Source of the DNA: Spinellus fusiger
Taxonomy: Eukaryota; Mucoromycota; Mucoromycetes; Mucorales; Phycomycetaceae
Assembly: GCA_025094145.1 (NCBI GenBank)
Contig: JALLLS010000011.1
Location: forward strand, 575,090-639,089
Length of the DNA: 64,000 bases
Reading direction: 5' to 3'
In this document: positions 20,978 through 31,546 of the stretch, piece by piece
How positions within the stretch are numbered: the stretch's first letter is position 1
Layout: each line of letters begins with the position of its first letter
Translations under genes and position numbers: made by a program
Notes under the pieces: model-generated
Databases searched by the model: none
Seen by the model: the letters and a program-made list of their open reading frames with translations, nothing else
Told to the model about the DNA's origin: nothing

Positions 20978-22146
20978 CAGTCACACCCAATTGAATTTAA
21001 TACTTGCCTAAATTTTAATAAAAAAAATGTTTTTTTTTTTTTTGCATAAAACTCTTCTTTCCGAATATTATTAAACCAACACAACATGTCAGATACATTT
21101 TCAGAAACTAACACTCGTGGAGAATATAACAAAGCAGAAGATAAAAAGCTATGGGTCATTTATTACCTGAAGGCCGGATTAAAGTTGTCTGTGATTGTGA
21201 GTGTAGTTGTAATAAAGCCCACAGTTTAAAATAGTATCGGAAACATCAAAGAACGTGGGTCACCATTGCGTTTAAAGAGTCATGAAAAAATAAAAATAAA
21301 AAGCCAGTGAGAAGGACCTCAGACACCCGGAAAAGGTCATTAGAAAGGACCCATTTGCCCCATATATTCAGCTGAAATTGGAAATGTTGAAGATTCAGGT
21401 GGATGTATGTAGAAACGCCATTATCAGTTACTGCAATCAGAAAAGTTGGAGAAAGGTATGATACTAATCATAGTGTTCCAACAACAAAGTTTGGTGGCGG
21501 TGGGGTCATGCTTTGGAGCTGTTTTTGGGCGGGCGGTTTTGGCCCATTAGTCTTTGTTGATGGCACTGGCACTGTAAACCAAGACGAATATATCAGAATT
21601 TTGGCTGGTAAGTTCCATCCTTTATTCATGGAATTGTATTATAAAGAGGATAGGGAGTTTCTGTTACAAGAAGATGGTGCTAGCTGTCATACTGGGGCCT
21701 ATGCCAGATGGTGGAAAGAGACACATCAAATTAGGGGCTTTGATTAATGGCCCACAAAAATTTCTGACTTGAACTCAATTGAACATGTTTGATATGCGCT
21801 GGAAAGGCGAATTAAAAAAAGAAGGGTATCTATTACTAATGTTGAAAGTTTGAAGGCTCTACTTGTAGAAGAGTGGGAGAGATTTGGTATTGAACTTACA
21901 CAACGATTAGTTCTGAGTATGACAGATAGATGTCAGGCAGTTATTGATGCTAAAGAAGGCCATACAAAATATTAATTGTATTATTATTATTATTATCTTC
22001 TATAATTAAATATGTTGAGCTTTGTTGTGTGAAGGTTTGAAGCTTATATATTAAATGTGGAGTGTTTTATATAATGTTGAACATATCCTAAATATTTTGT
22101 CCTGAAATTTATTTTCAAAAGTATTAAATTCAATTGGGTGTGACTG
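20978..22146 (+). mobile_element. Tc1/mariner element with clear TIRs and TA duplication
   Basis: TA (20,976–20,977), then CAGTCACACCCAATTGAATT at the left. At the right is the inverted copy AATTCAATTGGGTGTGACTG followed by TA (22,147–22,148). The length is 1,169 bp, typical for Tc1. It has truncated the older TIR-family copy that continues at 22,149. The ends share the core CACACCCAA with the Fanzor-carrying TIR family. Confidence 0.88.
21086..21975 (+). pseudogene. Tc1-type transposase, degenerate
   Basis: The N-terminal part starts MSDTFSETNTRGEYNKAEDK with a helix-turn-helix-like stretch (LWVIYYLKAGLKLSVIV), which then loses frame. The catalytic part reads GGGGVMLWSCFWAGGFGPLV, DGTGTVNQDEYI, FLLQEDGASCHTGAYARWW, and then SDLNSIEHV and a final ...EGHTKY stop. 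Two in-frame stops break the catalytic domain: TAA just after RGFD, and TGA where EHVW is expected. The D of QEDGAS and the E of NSIEHV are still present. Recent but inactive. Confidence 0.8.
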
Positions 22147-22148
22147 TA

Positions 22149-23000
22149 GAAACAATACTTTGTTCTCACTAAGTACTATTGTTGAGAACAGTTATAATGA
22201 GTTAATTGAGGTGATTATAGATATTGAGTCAATAAATAAATACACTACTCTCAATTTAAGTGAGTTTGGTTCTATTTTCTGGACAATGACCACTAGAGTT
22301 AATTCAGTGTGTTCTATAATACATCTTTCTTAAGCAGTGTTCTACTGCAAATACTGTGGGCTTAAGGATAACAATCTATGTTAAGAGAAGAATATCAGTG
22401 GCTGAATTATAATACTGGGGTGATTCTGGTTCTATTTCTTGTCTTTACAGCCAATTGACCAACTGAAGGTCAGAGGTTCGAACCCTGGTGGAGGACTTTG
22501 TTGTGCGGTTCTCTTTTCGTCGGGGTGTGGTTTCTTCGTCCCTGTTAGTCGGCTTTCCTTTGCCTGCATTTTTGTGTCTGTCAGGATTCTCTACAGGCTT
22601 TTTCCTTGACTCTGGTCGTGTGGCCCTTGTGGTAGATGGTTCTGAATTGTGCTCTGTCGGAGAGTAGTTGTTTGCTCTCGTGTTTCCTGGCCCGTTTCCC
22701 TCATCTCTTGGACGTTAAGATAATTAGAAAAAATAAAAAAAGATATTCAAAAATTATATAAGCCAAAAACAATTACTATTGGTAGAAAACTGTTCGAGTT
22801 CAAATACCGAATATCTATTCAAATAAATGAGGCAAAAAGTCCATTACAAAAAAAAAGTCATTGCTAGAATAAGCAAGCAGAGTTTGAAATAGCCTATTTA
22901 GACAGCTAAAAGACATTTTCAAACACATTAGCCAATCATTATAATATTTCAATTTTATTCTCAGAATTTTTCCTTATATATCCCGAAATATCCCGGTGTA
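22149..23000 (+). mobile_element. TIR element, 5'-truncated, with SINE-like insert (copy 4)
   Basis: The conserved small-ORF region (NNTLFSLSTIVENSYNELIE) is at 22,150–22,335. The shared terminal segment is at 22,850–23,000, ending CCCGAAATATCCCGGTGTA before TA (23,001–23,002). The left part was lost where the Tc1 element inserted. A foreign GC-rich segment interrupts it at about 22,445–22,730. Confidence 0.62.
22445..22740 (+). repeat. SINE-like unit with Pol III B-box-like motif
   Basis: A GC-rich block of about 290 bp sits inside an AT-rich element. Near its start is AGGTTCGAACCCTGG, matching the B box / T-arm core GGTTCGAACCC of tRNA genes, preceded by an anticodon-arm-like GACCAACTGAAGGTC. 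The end is A-rich (GATAATTAGAAAAAATAAAA). Only the 3' half of a tRNA is present and the T-stem pairs poorly, so this is not a functional tRNA. A 5'-truncated tRNA-derived SINE is the best reading. Confidence 0.5.
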
Positions 23001-23926
23001 TAATATTAAGACAGATAGATAAGAGAAAAGACAAATGGTAATGGCTGTTGTGCTTACATATACAGTAAATTATAAGATGAAATAATTAACTGAATAAATC
23101 AAATATCAAACTCCCTGTTTATATATTAAAAAACACAGATAAATCTATACTAATAAACGAGCCGGTAGACTTTGACTATTTGATGGTAATAAATGATTCT
23201 ATACCCATGACTATTGTTGTTTTCTTTTATTGCTCTTTTTACATCTATACTAATCACATCATCATAAACATTCATAGTTTAAATATATACACCAACACCA
23301 ACAATTGTTTAATAATCACTGATATGTGTTGAGTCTGGAAGCGTAGTAAACACTTTCAGAAGTATCACTAAAAATAGAAGGATAACCTATTTATTAGAAC
23401 AAATAAGAGCTATGGTTTTGGGACAAGAGAGAGAAAAGAGTGAAGAAGAAATTAATGTGTCTTCCAAATTTAATACAGACAAATGAAAAGCAAAAGGACA
23501 GATGTTATCTTTGAAAGGTTGATCTGAACCTTTTGGTAAAGATAAATATAAAATAAGTAGTAATATGAAATAATAAACATCCAGGTTTAACTAAGCGTTC
23601 TACTGGTCCGATACCTTTGACACAAACCCCAAAGACGACAATAAAATCAGGGGTAGAAAAATTAGACATAGTTATTGTGATATATACTAAAAATATACTG
23701 ATTTATATTTTGTACAGATTCTGTTAATTTTTAATAAAGTATCCATTCATCATAAGTGAAGTTTTAGGCCTGAATCAACAGAAAAATGTTTTGTTTGAAT
23801 ATGGTTATATATTTGTACTTTATTACTACTATACGTGTATTTAAGTTTCTATCTTTGTGGTTTGTACAATCTATTCAACTGATATTTATATAAATAGTCT
23901 ATGGTGGTAAAATATAGATGGTATGC
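23001..23926. other. AT-rich spacer without supported gene
   Basis: No exon chain is visible. The 3' untranslated region of the minus-strand membrane gene ending at 23,927 presumably falls here. Confidence 0.4.
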
Positions 23927-24888
23927 TCAAAGTCTTCCAGTAAAGTCATTCACTTTTCTCCATTCTTCACGGCGTGTTATTATTATCTTCGTTACTCTTC
24001 TTGTGAGAATTAAGCTGACAGCACAAAGTGTCACCACAATACATATAACAATAATGTTGCCATAGAGTACAATCTGATCAATAGTGAGGGTGCTTCTGAT
24101 CATAATCACTTTGGCAACAAATTCTCCCATCAAAAAGATACCCCAAAGAGCAGAGATAGTATAGTTTAAAACACGGTAAAGGCGAACATAGGTCCAGCAC
24201 CATTCTGAACGAGACATCGACTGAGCTTCTCCTGTCTCATCGATCCATTGAATAGGAGATAATTCGGATGTTGCTTGCTGATGAATTAGAAAAGTAAGAG
24301 GGTAAACCTTGATCCAGGAAGTACGGAGAGGGATTAATGTCAGTAAGAACATCCCAGAAATAATAGCAGTAGTTGCTGAATCTCTTAGCAATGCTAACCG
24401 GGCATCACCTATAAATATAAAAACATAAAGATGAATACATAATTTTAACATTGAAAGAAAAAAAAGTTCTTACCGCTAACAATAGACAGTACAGCTGATA
24501 TGATAAAAGATAAAACAAATATTACTCCAAGAATATCAACTCGTCTCTTTCGAATAAAAGTGATAATAACATTAAGGAAAGGAGGAATGCCGGAAACGAT
24601 CAATGCAATAAGTATACTCGTGTACATCTTTACCACATAGTAAATTGCTAATGGAAGTCCAATATCGATAATAAGCATTAAACCAAAGGACCTCAATTGA
24701 CGAATAATAACGCTTCTTGTGAGCTTTGGATCTTCTTCAATAGTCATCGGAATCTCTGGATCAGACCTTGATTGAAAAGTAGTAGCTTCTGTCTCCTTGA
24801 TATCATTGTAGCTTTTATGGGGAGCTGAGGTTTGGATCAGGCTTTCTGACTGTTGTCTTGTAAAACTTGAAGAATTATTTTTAATCAT
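23927..24888 (-). CDS. Polytopic membrane protein, VC0807-like
   Basis: Two exons, 24888–24474 and 24408–23927, join in phase through an intron of about 65 nt. The start MIKNNSSSFTRQQ follows an in-frame but poorly supported upstream extension, so the internal Met was chosen. The protein is about 298 residues. A polar N-terminus (about 1–75) is followed by six hydrophobic segments, for example LMLIIDIGLPLAIYYVV and ILIALIVSGIPPFLNVI. SIVSGDARLALLRDS is a loop typical of VC0807-like intracellular-septation-type membrane proteins found in fungi and bacteria. Its biochemical role is not known, and I infer family membership only from the pattern. Confidence 0.72.
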
Positions 24889-27060
24889 AGATAAAAGAAA
24901 CAAATATGAAAATGAGTGTTTATGAGAATGAGTGTTTGATTTGTATATTAAAATAAGATAGAATCTCTCTCTTTTTATAGTCTTTTGAATATCCTTGTCA
25001 TACCTATAGCGTAATAAGTAGATATTTGCGAATTTAAGAGGAATAGATATCAATTCAAACGTTGAGAACTTTCTAACAGAGTGTTCCTTTTTTATTTTAT
25101 TAACAACCCTATTAACGACTTTGCACTAATAGATACTCCCCATAAATAGTAATACTTTCCCAAATTTCAACAGTTAAATAAAATGGTCATTAAAGGATTG
25201 GGGAACACCTTTTTGCATACCTTTAATGGTAATTATACGTTTCTAATACTCCGGCATTATGCCAGATAGTGAAAATCATAGGCACTTTTTTTTTACTTCC
25301 ATATATGGTATGTAAAGATTCTCAAATACCAATTCTCTCTACTATTCGAAACAATTTTTTTTATTGAATACAGGATCAACCCATGGTCAGTTTTCTGTTA
25401 TTATAAAACATCTACATTCATATATTTCTTGCATAAATTTGGATCTATATATTTTATAAACATTTTTTAGGCTATTGTCATATTTCTTGCATTTACAGCA
25501 TAGTATCTGCTTAGGTTATGAGATAGTTTTTTATTCTACAATTATTTGATATGCTTCTCTCTCTCTTTCTGTTCCTATTTCTATTATAATAAGTAATATG
25601 CCTCAATAACTGGACCATAGAGATAAAGGAGATATCTACATCTCATGCTAGTTTTAAACTCCTCTTGATAGTTAAAAATATATCCTATTTTTTTGATTCA
25701 TTTGTTAATGATTGTCGTCTACTTTAGCAATCTACTGACAGCCCATAAGACATAAATAATTTTATAGCATTATGATCCAATAGGAATACTAACTTTATGT
25801 ATGGAAAATCTATCCATATTATATCTGAATAAATCTGATCTATCTGATATGTGATGTTTGGGATTAAGTTTAAAGTTGGTACGATTCTTGGCATACGTAA
25901 TAAACCTAAGAGTAACAGTGTGCATGTTGAACACCTGGTAAAAAGTCATGATTTGCCACAGTACCACAGTGGCTGACCGGATGTAACTAGTTGAACAATT
26001 CAAGATCCTCCACGTGAGGATAAACGCTAATTCAGTCTACCACCATTGACCATTCAGTAATGGCAATAGAAACAATATAATGACAAAAACACTTTAAAAT
26101 CAATAATTTATGTTACATTATAAAATATTATACATATTTAAATATACAAAACAACACATATTATCTTTATTTTTCTATTTGTTCATTTAACCATTGAAAT
26201 GTGTTACAGGTGACACGCTATAGACTCAAGCCACATACTTAAAGTATTGTATTACCAAGTATTTTCTCTCAGAACTATCATTAGAAAAGCTGTTGTACAA
26301 AGATAGAGAAAGGGGCATTCGATGAAGTAAACGTTTGTTTTTCTCATATTTCTATTAGAATAAAAGAATCATATTCTTCATCTATTAATAAAACAACAGC
26401 CAAACTTAAACAGTGGTAAGAACTTTAAAAAGAAGTTGGAACATTCTACTTTCGTACCTTTCAGCATAGAAGCTGAGCTAGTACTCAGCAAATCGATTAA
26501 CTGGTCAATGACAAGATCAAAAATAAATATGATCTGCTTTAATTATAAATTCCACAGGATACATCAAATGGTAGTTTATGGGAGCAGGATAAAGGAGTAT
26601 TCTTTATTGCTACATTATTATCTTATCTGTTTTCACTAGTAAATTCAAAGTTGGATTCTTGGAACAAAATTAAGATATGCTTATGAGGTCTATGTGATAT
26701 TAATCAAAAGCTTTTAACTATTATAATAGAAGTAACCCATACTATTGAATGGTAGTTGATGATTATTAATAGTTGGTTTAACTTATGTAGTTAAAAAATG
26801 TCTATCTATTCTACTGTTTGATATTCATGCATTAGATATTTCATTCATGCCTACAAATAAGGATCCATTTTTAGTTGAATTGTGTTTATTCATTTACAAT
26901 CTCTATCCTGTCTTATATTTATATGCACCTTTTTAAGAAATTATTGACATACTTTTATTTGATTTACAAAGTTCCCGGTCTTTAGCATTGTCAATCATTC
27001 CAAAAAAAAAAGGTGTAAATAAATATACCTTTTTTGGTAAAGATACTTCTCCATTAACCG
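24889..27060. other. Long AT-rich spacer without supported gene
   Basis: Open frames here (for example 25,770–26,003 minus and 26,436–26,639 plus) lack motifs, splice context and recognisable composition. A CACGTG core sits near 26,012 within a short imperfect palindrome. Nothing else is recognisable. Confidence 0.45.
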
Positions 27061-27113
27061 TCTCTATAGCCACACGGCACTCAGAGCCCTGACCGGGAAC
27101 TCTGATAGGTCAG

Positions 27114-27240
27114 AAGAAGCCGTCTTTAAATTTCGGGTTTTTTCTGCCAAAAGATAACATGACGGGACAGAAAGAAGCCGTCTTCTTTAAATTCCGGGTT
27201 TTTTCTGCCAAAAGAGAACATGACGGGACAGAAAGAAGCT
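27114..27240. repeat. Tandem repeat, about 59–60 bp unit, two copies plus a partial third
   Basis: The unit begins AGAAGCCGTC, contains CGGGTTTTTTCTGCC, then AACATGACGGGACAG. It starts at 27,114 and 27,173, with a partial unit from 27,233. The nearby GACCGGGAA (27,092) is an inverted match of TTCCCGGTC (26,972). Non-coding in all frames as far as I can see. Confidence 0.75.
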
Positions 27241-27300
27241 GTTCTCTTTAAGCTTTAACCTTCTTTATTTAGTTTTATAAAGAACAAAAGATTATCCTTT

Positions 27301-27372
27301 TAATTGTGTGTATGTGCATGTGTATGTGTGTATATATATGTGTATGTGTATATATATGTGTGTGTGTGTTTT
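27301..27372. repeat. GT/AT microsatellite
   Basis: Mixed (GT)n and (TATG)n tract ending in a (GT)6 run. Confidence 0.85.
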
Positions 27373-27710
27373 TACTTTCATAATCGATCTTTATGTCTGA
27401 GTTAATAAAATCATAAACATTAATGTAAAGCTTTTAAAACATAAAGAAAATATACTTTTATAATTACATAGCACTACTTGTTTAATATATAATAATAGCA
27501 TGATTTCCTTATACTGAAATAATCGTATTTACTTTGTATAGACTATGTGCTATAATTTCATAAAAGCATCTATAGATATTTTCATTTTATTTTTTGAAAG
27601 TCCTCAAGTTTTCTCAAAACATAAGTTTTTCAATAATGTTTATAATAGAAAAAAGAAAGAAAGAAAGCTTTAATTCAAGATTACATAATAATTAATCTTG
27701 GTCTTTGGCA

Positions 27711-28215
27711 TCAATGGCTGTCTGGAATTCTCATCCTGGACTTATCCGACCAGATAACCTCACACCACTGCTTGTACATCGAGTCAACACTCTCATAGAC
27801 CCATTGGAGCCTTGCCTCCATGTTCATCTTTTTAAAGAGAGATTTGACTACTTGAATGTATGAATAGAATCCCATTTCATTAAGATACTTTTTTAGAGTT
27901 GGCATTTATAATTTGATGGATATATTTGCTATGATAGCTTCTTTAATCTGATGAGATTCACTTATAAGAATAATGAACAACTATAGGAGAACTTTGTTGT
28001 CAAGCTTTTTTCTTTTGTCAGTTTGTCTTCTTGAAGTGTTTTACTATGTTCTCCATGGTAGAAGTAGGCACTTTGAGTGGATATGATACCTTGGCCAGGG
28101 TGTAGTACAGGTTCAGCATCTGATGAATGATGGCTGAGTGAACCATAACGCTCGTATTTTTTCATACATCTTAGGTGTTTTAGAAATTTTGTCAGTATCA
28201 GATGGTGCAGACATT
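27711..28215 (-). pseudogene. Tc1-like transposase relic
   Basis: On the minus strand, a start-like MSAPSDTDKISKTPKM is followed in another frame by YPLKVPTSTMENIVKHFKKT, which resembles the second helix-turn-helix of Tc1 proteins. After a gap comes LKKYLNEMGFYSY, RLQWVYESVDSMYKQW, VIWSDKSR, the block containing the first catalytic Asp. The remainder is missing. Confidence 0.55.
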
Positions 28216-28567
28216 AAAAAAATTGTTATGGTAAAAAATAATAGTATATATTAGTTTTTATACAAAGATAGCACATAGTTTATAAAGAGTTGGTACGTGG
28301 TGAGTTTGGCTGTGTAGTGCACACGTTCAAGAAAGTAAATAAGGAAATAAAATTAGAAGAACAATAGCAATAACTTGACCGATTTATCAAGTTAAAGCTA
28401 TAAGAAAAGAACAGAGAAATAGTCAAATATTAATAAGAAAAAGTAATCGAGAACCAAAATGAGTCTGGCTGAAAAAAGAAAAGGACATCCCTGAACGATA
28501 AAGTCTTGTGTTTCAGGGCAAATAGTCATAACTCCCTGAAATATTTGCTATATAAACAGAACTATTA

Positions 28568-30111
28568 CACCTTTTTCGGAAAGTATTCTCACAACCTCAG
28601 AAAAAAATCGCACACTTTTTTTTTCACTTTTTGCACACTTTATATTTTACTTTTTGCACACTTTTCGAAATAATTTTTTTTCAACAATGAGCTTACAAAT
28701 CTACTATGAAGATGGACAGGGAAATACTATCAATGAATCGGGGAATGAGCCCATATTGATGGATGTAGATAAAGAATCTTTTCCTCTTCAAAACATCGTA
28801 GACTACAGTACTTACTTGGACTTAAAACCACCTGAGAAGCCTCAGCCAAAACCCAAGGCCACCAAAAAGGATACAACTTCTACTCCAGCACTTGTGTCTT
28901 ACTACAAGAAACATGGCGATGATGTTAAAGGTTACTTTTTTCATCTGGTTTATGAACTAGATATGACTGCAAGTAAAGCAGCTAAGAAGTTGGGTATTGC
29001 TCGTCGAACCGCATACGACTGGGTTGAAAGAGATCAGGAATAAATCATGCAAAATATGAACAGAGATCTCGAAGTTGAGCCAGTAGAGACCCCAAAAATG
29101 GGCCGACCAGCATTATTAAATGAAGACCATAAGAAACATCTTTCTGAAAAGTTTTTGGATCACCCTTCTGCAACGTTAGATCAAGCAATGGACAGTCTTA
29201 CTGAACAGTTCAAAGACTTGAAAGTTGCCAAGACAACGATTTACAGCTTTATGACAGAAAATTGTGCCTTGTCATTTAAGAAAGCACACCTTTATTCAAA
29301 GGAAAGAAACTCGCCTGAGAGTATTGAGAAGATATTTGACTGGGTTATCAGATGGAACCAAACAGACATGGATTACAATAGTAACTGTGTGTTTATTGAT
29401 GAGTCCGCTTTTCATATAAATCTGAAAGGAACCATGGCTTGGTCAAAGAAAGGAACCAGAGCAGAGGTTGTTCAGCCCACAACAAGAGCAAAAACAACAA
29501 CAATTTTGGGTGCTATATCTTCTCGTGGCATTATTAATGTTAAAATAAGAGTGCCTTATACTTCTTCACCAAGAAAAAGAAAAGCAAACGGAACAACCAA
29601 AATGCAGAAAACTACTGGAACAGTTACTGGTCATTACTTTAACTTTATTGCAAGCACTTTGGATGTTTTGGATCTTTACAATGAATTTAAAGGACATTAT
29701 ATAATATTGAATAATACACCTAGCCACACAGCTGGAAGTATTAGCAGACTTATTGAAGGTCGTGGCTATGGATGTGTATACCTTCCACTCTACTCTCCTG
29801 AGCTTAACCCCATTGAGCAACTCTGGTCTGTTGTGAAGAGTAAGCTTAAAAGAGAGAAGCTCTTAGAAAATGAGACGTTAAACATGAGGATCACTGAAGC
29901 ATGTAGCAATGTTCTTATCAGTGATCTTAAGGGATTTTGTCGTTACTCTTCTTCGATATTTAAGACATGTTTAAGTAGACATACCCTTTAATAAATTTCG
30001 CACACTTTGTGCAAAAAGAATTTATGAAATTGTGCAAAAAGTGAAATATAAAGTGTGCAAAAAGTGTGCGATTTTTTTCTGAGGTTGTGAGAATACTTTC
30101 CGAAAAAGGTA
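28568..30111 (+). mobile_element. DDE transposon with long terminal inverted repeats
   Basis: The left end at 28,568 reads CACCTTTTTCGGAAAGTATT and continues as an inverted match of the right end for about 100 bp (right end at 30,111). TA is on both sides (28,566–28,567 and 30,112–30,113). Within the repeats, the motif TTTTTGCACACTTT recurs as direct copies, likely transposase binding sites (inference). The single gene fills the interior. The 1,544-bp size and TA target fit IS630/Tc1-type elements. Confidence 0.85.
28687..29991 (+). pseudogene. IS630/Tc1-type DDE transposase split by one in-frame stop
   Basis: Both halves are in the same frame and are separated by TAA at 29,041–29,043. The N-terminal 118 codons, starting MSLQIYYEDGQG, contain a helix-turn-helix (VYELDMTASKAAKKLGIARR). 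The C-terminal 316 codons contain a second DNA-binding segment, NCVFIDESAFHINL (catalytic Asp), ILNNTPSHTAG and YLPLYSPELNPIEQLWS (catalytic Glu). In the middle block the usual DN pair reads NN, so the second catalytic Asp is replaced by Asn. Apart from these two lesions the gene is intact, so decay is recent. Confidence 0.85.
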
Positions 30112-30646
30112 TATTAGTGTAATTATTCAGACAAGTAGAAAATAACGAGACTGAACAAAGATAATTTTTATTGGGTGAAGAGTGGTTCCTTATTTATTAT
30201 TTTTGTGGGTGCTTATCCTTCAGTGGCATTCTACATTTTGGTAGTTAATGATTAGTTCATGGTATGGCTTATTGATAGATGCAACTGTATGGTTGGTGTA
30301 AATGATCTATCTTATGGTAGGTTACATAGGTGGAGCCTTATGGTTGGTTCATTGAATAAGCACACCATTATAGAGCCATCTATTATGTGTCTTTACTTTA
30401 ATTGCCTTTGATAGGTCTTATTTAACCCACTAAGGATTTATAGATGAAGGCAGCTCATTAAGTGTCCGATAGTAAATTGAGCTTAGAAGGTTGATTTGTA
30501 GTTACAACTGATCAGTGAGATGATACAGAGATGTACTATGGTACTTGTGTGCACTCAAGCTTTCATAGAGTATTCTGAATGTCACAACATACTACTCATG
30601 TTGACCAATTCATGAAGAATCTTTTGATTGAAGTCGGATCACAAAA
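30112..30646. other. Spacer without supported gene
   Basis: T/G-rich on the plus strand with short repeats of GGTTGG and ATGGTA. No ORF, RNA or element end recognised. Confidence 0.4.
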
Positions 30647-31431
30647 ATTTGTCCTGATTTAGTGCCATCAATAAAGACCAAAGGCCCAAACCCACCAGCC
30701 CAAAAAACAGCTCCAGATCATTATGCTACCTTTACCTTATTTGGTTGTAAGTATGATATGAGCAGCCTTATATTTCTTTTCGATCTTTCGAATCACTCTA
30801 ACCCCTCCCTGATAACCCTCTACTTCAAACCGTGACTCATAAGACCATACAAGGCGTCTCCAGTCCTCAGAGGTCTAGTTGACCCGTTCCTTTGCCCAAA
30901 AAAGCCTTTTTCTTGATATTTTCTTCAGAAAACCTTGGCTTGTATGTTTTAAAATATGAATCATACCCAATCTGGTGTATATATCTGATGAATGATGCTT
31001 TACAGATGATTATCTCATGTGCCTTAAGTTCAGAATTTATATAGTTATAGGAGGCAGACGGGTTGCCTCTTAGAATGGCCTCAAGTCGTCTGAGGTTTCT
31101 CTCATTGAGTTTTTTTGGTGCACCAGAATTAGGCTTTTGTAGAGGTGTACCATTAGTCTTGATTCTACTAATGATCTTCTGGACAATAGACTTGCTAATG
31201 CCAATGACCTTTGGAATGCTGCCTATCGAGTAATCTTCTTTTTCAAGTCAGTAAACACCTCAGTACTCTCTTTCTTCAAGCTTATCATAAACTCTAGAGT
31301 TCTTAGTTGAGGATTCTGCGTTTGACATTTGACATTGTTTAATGAAATGTAATTCTGTGGTAAAAAGATGAAGAATCATGTTTAAAATTGTATAAATTAG
31401 GGGGTCGTATACTTTCTAATTTTGTGTGACT
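30647..31431 (-). mobile_element. Truncated Tc1 copy, near-identical to 14.24–15.01 kb
   Basis: The sequence follows 14,237–15,013 with few differences, carrying the same minus-strand transposase relic blocks (GSIMIWSCFLGWWVW region and upstream). The half carrying the last catalytic block is missing, and the element ends with GTGTGACTATA at 31,431. Because the two copies share the same stops, they probably derive from an already dead master or from segmental duplication. Confidence 0.72.
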
Positions 31432-31546
31432 ATATCTTTTTTGTAAAAGGTGTATTTTTTCAGACTATCATTGAAAAAATATTCAGACTTTCTTCAATAA
31501 ATATTTATATTTTATTTTGGACATCATTCAGAAAAAAAAATGCTAT

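Noticed and set aside
22445..22500. Possible tRNA gene
   Set aside because: Only a T-arm/B-box-like part is present; acceptor and D-arm cannot be formed and the T-stem pairs poorly.
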